Positions 1 through 7,012 of a DNA stretch of 12,789 bases are shown in pieces. The stretch is from Chthoniobacter flavus (GTDB taxonomy: Bacteria; Verrucomicrobiota; Verrucomicrobiia; Chthoniobacterales; DYNR01). The notes under the pieces are model-generated. The model made no database searches. It was given only the letters and a program-made list of their open reading frames with translations, and was not told the origin of the DNA. The translations under genes were made by a program, and so were the position numbers. The stretch lies in assembly GCA_020720945.1 (NCBI GenBank), contig DYNR01000046.1, forward strand, positions 1 to 12,789, written 5' to 3'. Each line of letters opens with the position of its first letter. Positions within the stretch are counted from its first letter, which is position 1.

Positions 1-123
1 CGCTTAACTTCCTCCCTCATTTTACGGACAACTCCCCTGACACTCTCCGCCCATTATTCACTCGCCAACATCCTCTCATTTCGAGGTTGAGAAGCAGCAA
101 AAAAAACTCTACTCTCCTTGCGC

Positions 124-1458
124 ATGAGCGATGACCATTCCGAAAACTGGATCCACAAGATTCTCGTGAAGTTCAGTAACTCTCGCGAATTCACGGTTTC
201 TTTCATTCTTCATGTCATCATGGTTGCCGTTTTCGGAACCGCCGTATTGTTTGAAACCACGCAAGACCCCCCAGACTTCCAATCGCAAGGCGGCTCGTTC
301 TTCGTCCCCCAAGAAGCGGAGTCTGCCCCTCCTCCGCAAGACACCCTCGCTCCCGCCACCCAAGAGGTTTCCTTCGACATCGCCGCCCAACTCCCCGCCG
401 CAACAGGCCTATCTCTGCCTGCCACCACCGCTTCTGCCCCCGCCTCTCTCCAGTTCGATGCCTCGCAATTTTTCTTGCCAAAACAATCCGCTTCTTCCTC
501 GGCCCAGCAACAAGGCTCCCCTTCCACGCTCCCCCCTTCCTCCCCCTCTCTCCCCCAAGAATCCATATCTCCGCAAGTCGCCTCCAGCATCAAAAATTTC
601 ACTTCGGAATGGAGCAAATCCCCGCCTAGCGTCGGCACCCGCCAAAGGGAATTTCTCTTCACCGCATTTTTGGGGAAATACGCGGGAGGCAACTGGAACT
701 CTACCGTCGAAGTGGGCGTGAAAGATAAAATCGTAAAAGGTAGCCTCCCCAACCTCCTCTGGATCATCAACAAATGGTCGAAAGATAAAATCACGACAAA
801 CGAAAAAAATATCCGCGTCATCAACCTGAGCAGCAGCGAACTGTTTTCGGTCAAACCTCCTTTCATCTTTTTGACGGGCACCCGAGACTTCGTGCTGACC
901 GAAAGCGAAATAAAAAACCTCCGCAAGTATGTGCGGATGGGCGGCTGCATCTGGGGAGACAGCTCCGTGCCTGGACGCAACTCGCGCTTCGACATCGCCT
1001 TCCGACGCGAAATGCGCCGCATCATCGATGATGTGGACAAAAACTTTGTCCCCCTCCCTCCCAACCATCCAATCTTTACTTCCGGCTACTTCCCAGAAAT
1101 CAAAAAAACGCCTCCGGGAATCAATTTTCACGAAGAGCCACCCTACGCCCTTCACATCTATGGAGAAATCGCAATCCTCTACACAGCAAATGATTACGGA
1201 GATATGTGGCAAATCGGCATCGACGAAAACGGCAGCATCGACCTCAAGAAAAACTCGAAAAACCAACTCGCCGCCGTCAACGAGCACCTCTGGAAAAACC
1301 GCTTTCTCTATGTCGGCAACATCGCCCCTTCCCAACAAAAACCGGGTTCTCCCCCCTCTTCCCAAAACCTCGTCGATGCCTACAAATTCGGGACAAATAT
1401 CATCGTCCACCTCCTGACCCGCTGGGATCGTATCACGGCAAACGCACCATCGCTTTGA
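124..1458 (+). CDS. Membrane-anchored DUF4159 domain protein with TonB-like N-terminus
   Basis: A 444-residue protein whose molecular role is not established. Residues 22-43 form one hydrophobic segment after a short basic, cytoplasmic-looking tail. Residues 50-155 are rich in Pro, Ser, Ala and Gln and look like an extended periplasmic linker, so the front end resembles TonB. Residues 175-435 match the DUF4159 pattern: EFLFTAFLGKYAGGNW at the start, then PPFIFLTGTRDF, LRKYVRMGGCIWGD and a late DYGDMWQ. In PVC and related genomes such domains often lie near MoxR/DUF58-type genes (family knowledge); none is visible here because the window begins 123 bases upstream. I chose ATG 124; a TTG two codons earlier is possible. 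No clear Shine-Dalgarno sequence precedes either. Bases 1-123 hold no gene I can support. It leads the plus-strand cluster, with rmuC 22 bases downstream. The domain call is fairly sure; the function is unknown. Confidence 0.85.
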   Translation: MSDDHSENWIHKILVKFSNSREFTVSFILHVIMVAVFGTAVLFETTQDPPDFQSQGGSFFVPQEAESAPPPQDTLAPATQEVSFDIAAQLPAATGLSLPATTASAPASLQFDASQFFLPKQSASSSAQQQGSPSTLPPSSPSLPQESISPQVASSIKNFTSEWSKSPPSVGTRQREFLFTAFLGKYAGGNWNSTVEVGVKDKIVKGSLPNLLWIINKWSKDKITTNEKNIRVINLSSSELFSVKPPFIFLTGTRDFVLTESEIKNLRKYVRMGGCIWGDSSVPGRNSRFDIAFRREMRRIIDDVDKNFVPLPPNHPIFTSGYFPEIKKTPPGINFHEEPPYALHIYGEIAILYTANDYGDMWQIGIDENGSIDLKKNSKNQLAAVNEHLWKNRFLYVGNIAPSQQKPGSPPSSQNLVDAYKFGTNIIVHLLTRWDRITANAPSL

Positions 1459-1480
1459 CTCCTGTCTTCAGGTTCTAACG

Positions 1481-2722
1481 ATGCTTCTCACTATGCAAAT
1501 CTCTCCCCTCGCCCCCGCCTTCCCTTGGCTGCTCGCCGGCATCTTCGCCTCCGCCTTCCTCGCCTCCCTCATCCTTTACTTTCTAAAACGCGAACAATGC
1601 GCAAAAACTCTTTTCCTCCTCGATGTCGAACGCTCCGCTAACACCGAAAAAAACGCCTTTTGGCAATCCTCTCTCGCAGGCCTAAAAGAAGAGTTCCGCC
1701 TGCTCTCCCGCGACGCCCTTTCCTCCAATTCCGAATCCTTCCTCTCCTTGGCTAAATCGGAACTAGAAGAAAAACGCAAGTCCGTCGCCGAAACCCTCCT
1801 GCCCGTGAACGAAAAACTCGCAAAATTCAGCGAGGCCTTGCACGAAATCGACAAATCGCGGGTGGGTGCCTATTCCGAACTCCGCCAACAAGTGGAAGCC
1901 CTTTCCGCCTCCCAAAACAACCTCCGGACGGAAACCGCCAACCTAGTCAAAGCCCTGCGCGCCCCACAAACCCGCGGACGATGGGGGGAAATCACCCTCC
2001 GGAGAACTGTGGAACTCGCTGGAATGCAACAACATTGCGATTTTTTTGAGCAAGTCAACACGGAGGGTGAAAACGGGCGCCTCCGCCCCGATCTCGTCGT
2101 CCAACTTCCCGGAGGAAAAAAAATTGTCGTCGATTCAAAAGTGGCTTTCGATGCCTACCTCAATGCCCTCGAAGCCGTAGATGAAAACTCGCGCGCTGCT
2201 CTCTTGAAAAATCACGCCCGCCAAATCCGCACCCACGCCGAAAGCCTGGCAGCAAAATCCTACTGGTCCCAATTCGATGAATCCCCGGAAATCGTCATCA
2301 TGTTCGTCCCTCTCGAAACCGCTTTTTCTGCGGCCATCGAAACAGATCCTTCCCTCTTGGAATGGGCGGTGGAACGCAGGGTCATCCCGGCTTCTCCCAT
2401 GACTCTCATCGCCCTCCTCCAAGCGGTCCACTACGGCTGGAAACAGGAAAACATCAGCGCAAACGCCCGCTCGATCCAAGTCTTGGGCAGAGAACTCCAC
2501 GACAGGATTTTCGTCCTTTCCGAACATTTTTCCTCTCTCGGCAAGCACTTGGAAAACGCGACGCGTTCTTTCAATAGCACCGTCGGCAGCCTAGAAAATC
2601 GCGTTTTGACAAAAGCTCGAGAACTCAAAGAACACGGTGCCGGCTCCGCAGAAAAAGACGCGGCTTCCCCAAAAGAAATAGAAACTTCTCCGCGCATTCC
2701 CCGCATCCAACAATCCGCTTAA
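1481..2722 (+). CDS. rmuC: RmuC family protein (DNA recombination limiting factor)
   Basis: A 413-residue RmuC homologue. In E. coli, RmuC limits inversions at short inverted repeats and is predicted to be a nuclease-like protein. Residues 15-35 form an N-terminal membrane anchor and residues 60-155 are rich in charged heptad-like sequence, as expected for the coiled-coil part. The RmuC core starts near residue 150 with TRGRWGEITLRRTVELAGM (164-182). It then shows RPDLVVQLPGGKKIVVDSK (202-220), whose D204 and D218-S-K220 fit a PD-(D/E)xK-type core, followed by IVIMFVPLE (271-279) and ALLQAVHYGWKQE (311-323). The tail after about residue 385 is polar and probably disordered. ATG 1481 is used; ATG 1493 (Met5) is an alternative and neither has a good ribosome site. 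The gene is 22 bases after the DUF4159 gene and 4 bases before the permease, so it is probably co-transcribed. Family assignment is secure. Confidence 0.95.
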   Translation: MLLTMQISPLAPAFPWLLAGIFASAFLASLILYFLKREQCAKTLFLLDVERSANTEKNAFWQSSLAGLKEEFRLLSRDALSSNSESFLSLAKSELEEKRKSVAETLLPVNEKLAKFSEALHEIDKSRVGAYSELRQQVEALSASQNNLRTETANLVKALRAPQTRGRWGEITLRRTVELAGMQQHCDFFEQVNTEGENGRLRPDLVVQLPGGKKIVVDSKVAFDAYLNALEAVDENSRAALLKNHARQIRTHAESLAAKSYWSQFDESPEIVIMFVPLETAFSAAIETDPSLLEWAVERRVIPASPMTLIALLQAVHYGWKQENISANARSIQVLGRELHDRIFVLSEHFSSLGKHLENATRSFNSTVGSLENRVLTKARELKEHGAGSAEKDAASPKEIETSPRIPRIQQSA

Positions 2723-2726
2723 CCCA

Positions 2727-3650
2727 ATGATCGAAAGCTGGTTCCAATTTAACTTCCCCGATTTCAGCCTCGCTTTTGCGAGCATTTTGCTGGAAGGCAT
2801 CCCCTTCATTTTGTTCGGCACGCTTTTCTCGGGCTTCATCGACCAATTTTTGCCTTCCCGCTTTATGGCGCGAATCCTCCCGCGCAACGAAAGCCTCGGC
2901 ATCTTCGCGAGTTCGCTTCTCGGCTTGCTCTTTCCGATCTGCGAATGCGGCATCGTCCCGGTAGTCCGCAGACTGATGGCCAAAGGGCTTCCCGCATCCC
3001 ATGCGATCACCTACATGCTCGCCGCCCCCATCGTCAACCCGATCGTCGCCGTTAGCACCTACGCAGCTTACCAAGGACAAGGTCCGCTAGAAATGACCGC
3101 CCTGCGCCTGGCGATCGGAGGTGGGGTCGCCATCTTGGCTGGCTTTGCCGCCAGCAACCTGAACTTGCACCTCATGGTCAAACCCGCGGTCTTGGCAGAA
3201 ATCATCTCCGCCCCGGCCCCCGAAAAAAAGATGTCCTCATCACTCCTCCAACGGATCGTATCCGCCCTGCATACCGCATCAGAAGATTTTCTAAATGTGC
3301 TTTTCTACTTCGTCTTCGGCGCCGCGTTCGCCGCTGTTTTCGGGACGGCCGTCAACCAGGCCGCACTTCTTCCTCTAACGCTAGATGATTGGCTGGCAAC
3401 AAGTTGCATGATGGGACTCGCCTTTATCCTTTGCCTTTGCAGCACTTCCGATGCTTTTGTCGCGGCTTCTTTCGAGACTTTTTCGCAAGCGGGGCAACTG
3501 GCTTTTTTGACTTTTGGTCCGATGTTTGACTTCAAGCTACTGTTTCTCTATTCGGCGGTTTTTACCCGGCGATTCGTGGCCGGATTGGGCATCGGTCTTT
3601 TTATCATCATCGGCCTGATTTGCGTCCGTCTCGCCTTCCTGCAATTTTGA
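2727..3650 (+). CDS. DUF318/ArsP-like permease (YraQ/YcgR family)
   Basis: A 307-residue polytopic inner-membrane protein with about eight hydrophobic segments in two halves, the arrangement of the predicted permease family PF03773 (DUF318). That family includes the organoarsenical exporter ArsP and B. subtilis YcgR. The signature in the first half is FPICECGIVPVVRRLMAKG (69-87), followed by MLAAPIVNP (97-105). The second half has LCLCSTSDAFVAASF (235-249) and FGPMFDFK (263-270). This gives two C-x-C pairs, Cys72/Cys74 and Cys236/Cys238, both inside predicted membrane segments, which could bind a soft metal or metalloid (inference). ATG 2727 lies 4 bases after the rmuC stop, and no Shine-Dalgarno sequence is visible. 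Its stop overlaps the start of the next gene (ATGA), and that gene is the usual partner of YcgR-type permeases. The substrate is unknown; ArsP-like export is only one option. Confidence 0.9.
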   Translation: MIESWFQFNFPDFSLAFASILLEGIPFILFGTLFSGFIDQFLPSRFMARILPRNESLGIFASSLLGLLFPICECGIVPVVRRLMAKGLPASHAITYMLAAPIVNPIVAVSTYAAYQGQGPLEMTALRLAIGGGVAILAGFAASNLNLHLMVKPAVLAEIISAPAPEKKMSSSLLQRIVSALHTASEDFLNVLFYFVFGAAFAAVFGTAVNQAALLPLTLDDWLATSCMMGLAFILCLCSTSDAFVAASFETFSQAGQLAFLTFGPMFDFKLLFLYSAVFTRRFVAGLGIGLFIIIGLICVRLAFLQF

Positions 3651-4513
3651 TGAACCCGCCTTCCTCTCCCGCCGAAATATCTCCCGAGCTCCGCTCGTGC
3701 CACTCTGGCCACTCGGGAAAAAACACCTCTTCGCTTGTCCTCCTGCTCTGGGGCTCCGCGTTCCTCTACCTGTTTTTTTCGGGAAAAACCGCATCTTTTC
3801 TCCACCCGTTTTTCCATCTTCCGGTCGCTCTCTCCGGCTGCATTCTCGTTTGCTTGGCCCTGCTTCCCCGCTCCTCCGCCTCCCAGTCTTGCCTCTGCAA
3901 AACCTCGCCTGCCCCTTCCCAACCCACCGGAAAAAATTTTTCTCCATCAGCGATCGTTCTTCTTATCCCTTTGGTTATCATGGTGTTCATATCTCCAACC
4001 CAATTCAGCGCGACCATGGTCAGAAACCGGGGAATCGTAGAATCCGCAGAGCAGTTGCCGTCGAAAAAAACGGATTTTCTTTCTGGAGGCACCCCTTTTG
4101 CATGGACGAATGACCCCTCGATGGACGCTTCTTCCTATCTCGCAAAAACTCCGGACGGAAAAATTTTGGCGGAAACCATCGACCTCCTTTTCGCTGCTCA
4201 AGAACCCCCTTTACGCCCGGACTTCGACGGGAAAGAAATTGAAATCATCGGCCAATACCTGCCGGACCACAGCGATCTCGCCGCGCCAAACCGCTTCCAG
4301 TTGCTCCGGCTTTTCGTGATGTGCTGCGCGGCGGATGCCCGCCCGATCGGCATCACCGTCCTCGGAAAAATCCCGGAGGGACTCCCCGAAATGGCGTGGG
4401 TCAAAGTAGAAGGCACCGCCACTTTTCCAAAAATCAAAGGGCGTGTTTTCCCTGTCGTTGAAGCAAAATCGGTGAAACCTTGCCAGGAGCCAAAAAACTC
4501 CTTCCTCCACTGA
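3650..4513 (+). CDS. TIGR03943/DUF1980 permease partner protein (YcgQ-like)
   Basis: A 287-residue membrane protein of the TIGR03943 family, the usual genomic partner of DUF318 permeases (B. subtilis ycgR-ycgQ type pairs; the Streptococcus mutans pair was linked to low-pH survival). Hydrophobic segments lie at about 29-43, 57-72 and 102-114. A soluble C-terminal domain begins near residue 150 and carries the family hallmark FVMCCAADARPIG (222-234), with adjacent Cys225-Cys226, after GKEIEIIGQY (194-203). Extra candidate metal ligands are Cys17-His18 with His21, and Cys81/Cys83. ATG 3650 overlaps the permease stop by four bases, which implies translational coupling and equal production, as expected for a two-protein complex. 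An upstream in-frame start at 3620 would overlap the permease by 31 bases and is less likely. Family assignment is strong; what the complex moves is unknown. Confidence 0.9.
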   Translation: MNPPSSPAEISPELRSCHSGHSGKNTSSLVLLLWGSAFLYLFFSGKTASFLHPFFHLPVALSGCILVCLALLPRSSASQSCLCKTSPAPSQPTGKNFSPSAIVLLIPLVIMVFISPTQFSATMVRNRGIVESAEQLPSKKTDFLSGGTPFAWTNDPSMDASSYLAKTPDGKILAETIDLLFAAQEPPLRPDFDGKEIEIIGQYLPDHSDLAAPNRFQLLRLFVMCCAADARPIGITVLGKIPEGLPEMAWVKVEGTATFPKIKGRVFPVVEAKSVKPCQEPKNSFLH

Positions 4514-4557
4514 AAAGTTTTTCACCGCCGCCCAAAAAAATGTCTGCTCTTTTTCCC

Positions 4558-4584
4558 TAAAGGTTTCCCTGCTTTTGCCGACCT
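4558..4584 (+). promoter_or_regulatory. Sigma-28 (FliA) promoter of the flagellin gene
   Basis: TAAAGGTT (4558-4565), an 11-base spacer, then GCCGACCT (4577-4584). The known sigma-28 consensus is TAAAGTTT-N11-GCCGATAA, so the -35 box matches at 7 of 8 positions, the spacer is exact, and the -10 box has its invariant GCCGA. It points toward the flagellin gene, with transcription expected to start at about 4590 and give a leader of about 110 bases. This implies a FliA-type sigma factor elsewhere in the genome. Confidence 0.82.
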
Positions 4585-4634
4585 TCCGACCTTAGCACTT
4601 AGCTGGGGCTTCCGTCCTAGCAGTGCTGGTCGGA
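4585..4634 (+). promoter_or_regulatory. Long imperfect hairpin at the start of the flagellin leader
   Basis: TCCGACC (4585-4591) and AGCACT (4594-4599), separated by two T, pair with AGTGCT (4622-4627) and GGTCGGA (4628-4634), giving 13 base pairs. A 22-base apical part (4600-4621) contains a further TAG/CTA pairing. It lies directly after the sigma-28 -10 box, so the outer arm may fall at or just upstream of the transcript start while the inner AGCACT/AGTGCT stem is in the leader. No U-run follows, so it is not a simple terminator. It could stabilise the mRNA 5' end, bind a regulator as DNA or RNA, or be incidental. I do not recognise a known riboswitch class. Confidence 0.5.
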
Positions 4635-4698
4635 CACTTAATAAAACGGACCCGCCAGCGGCACGGACGCCGCAACAACGACAAGACAAGGAAATTAT

Positions 4699-5526
4699 AT
4701 GTCACTCTCGATCAATACCAATTCGTCGGCCTCCGTCTCGGCCTCGAATCTTAACTCGACCAACACGATGTTGCAGCGCAGCCTGCAACGCCTCTCCAGT
4801 GGTTCCCGTATCGTAAACTCTTACGACGATGCCGGTGGCTTGGCCGTGTCCATGAAAATGAGCGCTGCCATCCGCCGCACGGACGCGACGAACATCAACC
4901 TGCAAAACGCCCAATCCTTCCTCAAAACGCAGGACGGTGCTTTTGCGACTGCCACCAAAGTGCTCACCCGTATGTCGGAACTGGCAACCCTCTCGCAGGA
5001 TGTCACCAAAACCACGGGCGATACCGCCAACTACCAAACCGAGTTCACCGCACTCCAAAGCCAGCTCACCGCTCTCGGTTCGGAAAAATTCAACGGCGTG
5101 GCGCTGTTCAACACCAGTGGGTCAACCTCTACCGTTTACACGAACGAGGATAGCACCACATCGACGACCATCACAAAGGCGAACCTCACCGCAAACTCCA
5201 GCATGGCTACCGCCATCAGCTCTGGCACAGTCATCAGCTCCGTGAGTGCCGCCCAAGCGACCGTCAGCTCGGTCAACACGGCATTGGAAGCCCTGGCGAC
5301 CATGCGCGCACAAAACGGTTCGGAATCGAGCAAGCTCAACTTCGCCCAAGAGATGCTCACGACCAACAAAAACAACCTCGAAGCCGCTAACGGCCGCATC
5401 ATCGATGTCGATGTCGCTTCCGAAAGCACGCAGCTAGCCCGGTTCAATATCTTGCAACAAGCTGGCACCGCCATGCTTGCGCAAGCCAACCAGACGGCTC
5501 AATCCGTCCTGCGGCTGCTCTCGTAA
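4699..5526 (+). CDS. fliC: Flagellin
   Basis: A 275-residue flagellin, the subunit of the flagellar filament, exported by the flagellar type III system. The N-terminal D0/D1 part starts SLSINTN and contains LQRSLQRLSSGSRIVNSYDDAGGLAVS (26-52) and a helix ending in a FNGVALF motif. A short, Ser/Thr-rich variable middle lies at about 138-185. The C-terminal D1/D0 helix ends ANGRIIDVDVASESTQLARFNILQQAGTAMLAQANQ and VLRLLS. The short middle means it lacks large D2/D3 surface domains. AAGGAA (4688-4693) sits 5 bases before ATG 4699, the clearest ribosome site on the plus strand. It stands alone with its own sigma-28 promoter and terminator and no other flagellar gene in view. The stop is doubled (TAA TAG), which suits a highly expressed gene. 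Family assignment is certain; whether it is the main or a minor filament protein is not known. Confidence 0.97.
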   Translation: MSLSINTNSSASVSASNLNSTNTMLQRSLQRLSSGSRIVNSYDDAGGLAVSMKMSAAIRRTDATNINLQNAQSFLKTQDGAFATATKVLTRMSELATLSQDVTKTTGDTANYQTEFTALQSQLTALGSEKFNGVALFNTSGSTSTVYTNEDSTTSTTITKANLTANSSMATAISSGTVISSVSAAQATVSSVNTALEALATMRAQNGSESSKLNFAQEMLTTNKNNLEAANGRIIDVDVASESTQLARFNILQQAGTAMLAQANQTAQSVLRLLS

Positions 5527-5545
5527 TAGCATCCAAAAAAACGGC

Positions 5546-5574
5546 GGAGCCAGGGCGCACACCGGCCCGGCTCC
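5546..5574 (+). repeat. GC-rich hairpin just downstream of the flagellin stop
   Basis: GGAGCC (5546-5551), an unpaired A, and GGGC (5553-5556) pair with GCCC (5565-5568) and GGCTCC (5569-5574) around an 8-base loop, giving 10 base pairs. It has no T-run of its own and stands 10 bases before the terminator stem. It may protect the 3' end of an abundant flagellin mRNA or reinforce termination (inference). Confidence 0.6.
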
Positions 5575-5583
5575 TCCCGCAAA

Positions 5584-5617
5584 AAAAAGCTCCTTCCCTC
5601 GCGGGAAGGAGCTTTTT
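5584..5617. terminator. Bidirectional intrinsic terminator between flagellin and ATP-grasp genes
   Basis: AGCTCCTTCCC (5588-5598) and GGGAAGGAGCT (5603-5613) form a perfect 11-base-pair stem with a 4-base TCGC loop, extended by A5584-A5587 pairing with T5614-T5617. A T-rich tract follows on the plus strand (to 5623), and an A-run (5581-5588) serves as a T-run on the minus strand. It lies between two convergent genes and can stop both: flagellin from the left and the ATP-grasp gene ending at 5648 from the right. Confidence 0.92.
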
Positions 5618-5647
5618 CTTTTTGTCCGATCCCTTTGCTCAAAAAAA

Positions 5648-6772
5648 TCAATTTCGCTTCGTCAGCTTTTGAACTACTTCGACAACCCTGACCATCGGGT
5701 CTTTGACAACTTCCCCAAACGCGCTATCCGCGTAAGTAAAGGATTCCAAGCTCTTCCTCCCCAATAACTTATCTCTCAAGTGCAACAAGTAGCCAAACGA
5801 TGTGATGTATTTCCCCGGACGATAGACGGGCGACGGGAATGCAATGCCTGCCGCCCTCCGGCACGCGATGTCGGGAAAATTGATTCCCATCCGCTGCGAC
5901 CCGAGGACGCTCCCCCAATACCGCGGGTTAATTTCTAAAACAAACAGATCCCCCGTCGCTCCGTCCACGCGCAAATCAATCTGCGCAATCCCGCTCCACC
6001 GCAATGCCCCCATGAGTTTTTCCACGACCGCACGAACTTTCGGATCCTCGAAAAACCGCAATCCCTTGGACGGGCGAAACGAGTTTTGGTCCGCCGACAT
6101 ATTCCTCTGCACCGTCAAAAACAACACTTCCCCACCTGCGCAAAAAGCGGCGCTCCCCAAATCGTATCCCCGGATAAACTCCTGCACGACAAGGGGATTT
6201 TCCACGCTGTGTTTTTCCTCCAAATAAGGCAACAGCCCGTCTGCCGCCTCGAAAACACGCATCCCGCTCCCGCCCCCACCCCATGTTGGCTTGGTGATCA
6301 CCGGCATCCGCAAGCGTTCCAACTTCCGGGAAACCTCGGGGTCTGCGGGGTCAAACCGGACTGTCCTCGGATGCGGGACCTCGTGCTCTTCCATAAAAGC
6401 CGAGAGAGCCGTTTTGCTGCACGCAGTCTGAAACGACTTCGGCGGCGGTTGTTCCGTCACCCGAACCATGGAACGCAACTCGTCGTCTGCGTTGTTCACA
6501 AGAAAATCAATCTGGTCCACATTGACAGGCAACAAAACATCGATTTTGTCCTTCCTCAAAACATCCTTGAGGCGCATCAAAAAATCCCCACAGTCCTTAC
6601 CCGGCGGCAAATAAGTAAAACCTTTCACCCATCGCGAATGCCGGAGAATCGAATCCGCGTGCGGCGAAGCAACAAAAATATCCACCGCTCCACCCGCGGC
6701 AAGGCACTGCACGACTTGCACCGTGATTCCCACCCCTGCATGACTATCGAGAATTAAGACCTTCGGTTTCAT
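5648..6772 (-). CDS. ATP-grasp domain protein (carboxylate-amine/thiol ligase family)
   Basis: A 374-residue cytosolic ATP-grasp protein. Enzymes of this fold activate a carboxylate as acyl-phosphate and join it to an amine, thiol or similar nucleophile. An N-terminal Rossmann-like part starts KPKVLILDSHAGVGITV. The ATP-binding loop is VITKPTWGGGGSGMRVF (158-174) with Lys161. QEFIRGYDLGSAAF (197-210) marks the adenine pocket, and the metal ligands are Asp266 (AQIDLRVD) and Glu280/Asn282 in VLEINPRYWGS. The layout resembles CarB/PylC-like ATP-grasp proteins, including those found in polysaccharide clusters. The C-terminal 60 residues are basic and not recognised. ATG 6772 has no obvious ribosome site. 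It converges on flagellin and is separated from the upstream yacP by 263 bases, so it is probably its own unit. The fold is sure; the substrate cannot be told. Confidence 0.9.
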   Translation of the reverse strand: MKPKVLILDSHAGVGITVQVVQCLAAGGAVDIFVASPHADSILRHSRWVKGFTYLPPGKDCGDFLMRLKDVLRKDKIDVLLPVNVDQIDFLVNNADDELRSMVRVTEQPPPKSFQTACSKTALSAFMEEHEVPHPRTVRFDPADPEVSRKLERLRMPVITKPTWGGGGSGMRVFEAADGLLPYLEEKHSVENPLVVQEFIRGYDLGSAAFCAGGEVLFLTVQRNMSADQNSFRPSKGLRFFEDPKVRAVVEKLMGALRWSGIAQIDLRVDGATGDLFVLEINPRYWGSVLGSQRMGINFPDIACRRAAGIAFPSPVYRPGKYITSFGYLLHLRDKLLGRKSLESFTYADSAFGEVVKDPMVRVVEVVQKLTKRN

Positions 6773-6846
6773 CGAATCAAAAAGTTCGTATCATTCGCAC
6801 CTGCATTTCGGCGTGCATAAGGCAGGCGCGAGAGGTTGCCCGCCAA

Positions 6847-6871
6847 GACTGCCCGATTGCCGACGGGAGTC
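6847..6871. repeat. Short hairpin in the non-coding gap
   Basis: GACT (6847-6850), a bulged G, and CCCG (6852-6855) pair with CGGG (6864-6867) and AGTC (6868-6871) around an 8-base loop. The stem has eight base pairs and is not followed by a T-run on either strand, so it is not an intrinsic terminator. It may be part of a repeat element. Confidence 0.4.
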
Positions 6872-6891
6872 AAGACGGAAAAGACACCCCA

Positions 6892-6959
6892 AATCCTCGC
6901 ATAAAATTCAAAACATCGAAGAGCAAAGTCGCTTCGTTTCCTTTCTTCTTGCGTCGCAA
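6892..6959 (+). repeat. Dispersed degenerate repeat, copy 1
   Basis: This stretch begins AATCCTCGC and ends CGCAA. It aligns with 12612-12678 in the same orientation with one gap and about 51 identical positions of 68. Shared blocks include CTTCGTTTC and CTTCTTG. It lies 77 bases beyond the end of yacP, outside the seven-gene operon. No protein is conserved in it. It looks like a decayed intergenic repeat family. Confidence 0.6.
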
Positions 6960-7012
6960 GCTCATCGCCATCAACCAGTTCCCTATCTTCGCTAAAAAAT
7001 CCCGGCATCCAA

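Noticed and set aside
210..1064. Long minus-strand open frame of 284 codons opposite the DUF4159 gene
   Set aside because: It lies wholly inside a well-supported plus-strand gene, has low-complexity Ser/Gly/Glu-rich composition mirroring the Pro-rich linker, and shows no recognisable domain.
409..1410. Minus-strand open frame of 333 codons opposite the DUF4159 gene
   Set aside because: This is an antisense shadow of the same gene. Its sequence shows no family motif, and the opposite strand has the clear DUF4159 pattern.
4511..4524. TGAAAA-GT-TTTTCA palindrome at the stop of the TIGR03943 gene as a terminator
   Set aside because: The six-pair stem is all but AT-only, includes the stop codon and has no proper T-run after it, so it is too weak to call a terminator.
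4600..4698. Cyclic-di-GMP riboswitch in the flagellin leader
   Set aside because: Leaders of motility genes can carry one, but I could not find the conserved core of either the GEMM-I or the c-di-GMP-II class. The structure is left as an unclassified hairpin.
5844..6757. Plus-strand open frames opposite the ATP-grasp gene
   Set aside because: They are antisense to a gene with a full ATP-grasp motif set and are rich in Arg, His and Pro, as expected for shadow frames.
6773..6890. TTGACT on the minus strand as the -35 box of the ATP-grasp promoter
   Set aside because: At 16-18 bases downstream there is no reasonable -10 hexamer, and the site lies inside repeat-like sequence.
6769..7008. Small minus-strand open frame of 79 codons in the gap before the ATP-grasp gene
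   Set aside because: It runs through the degenerate repeat and hairpin and is not conserved as protein in the second repeat copy. It has no ribosome site, so it is more likely non-coding repeat sequence.
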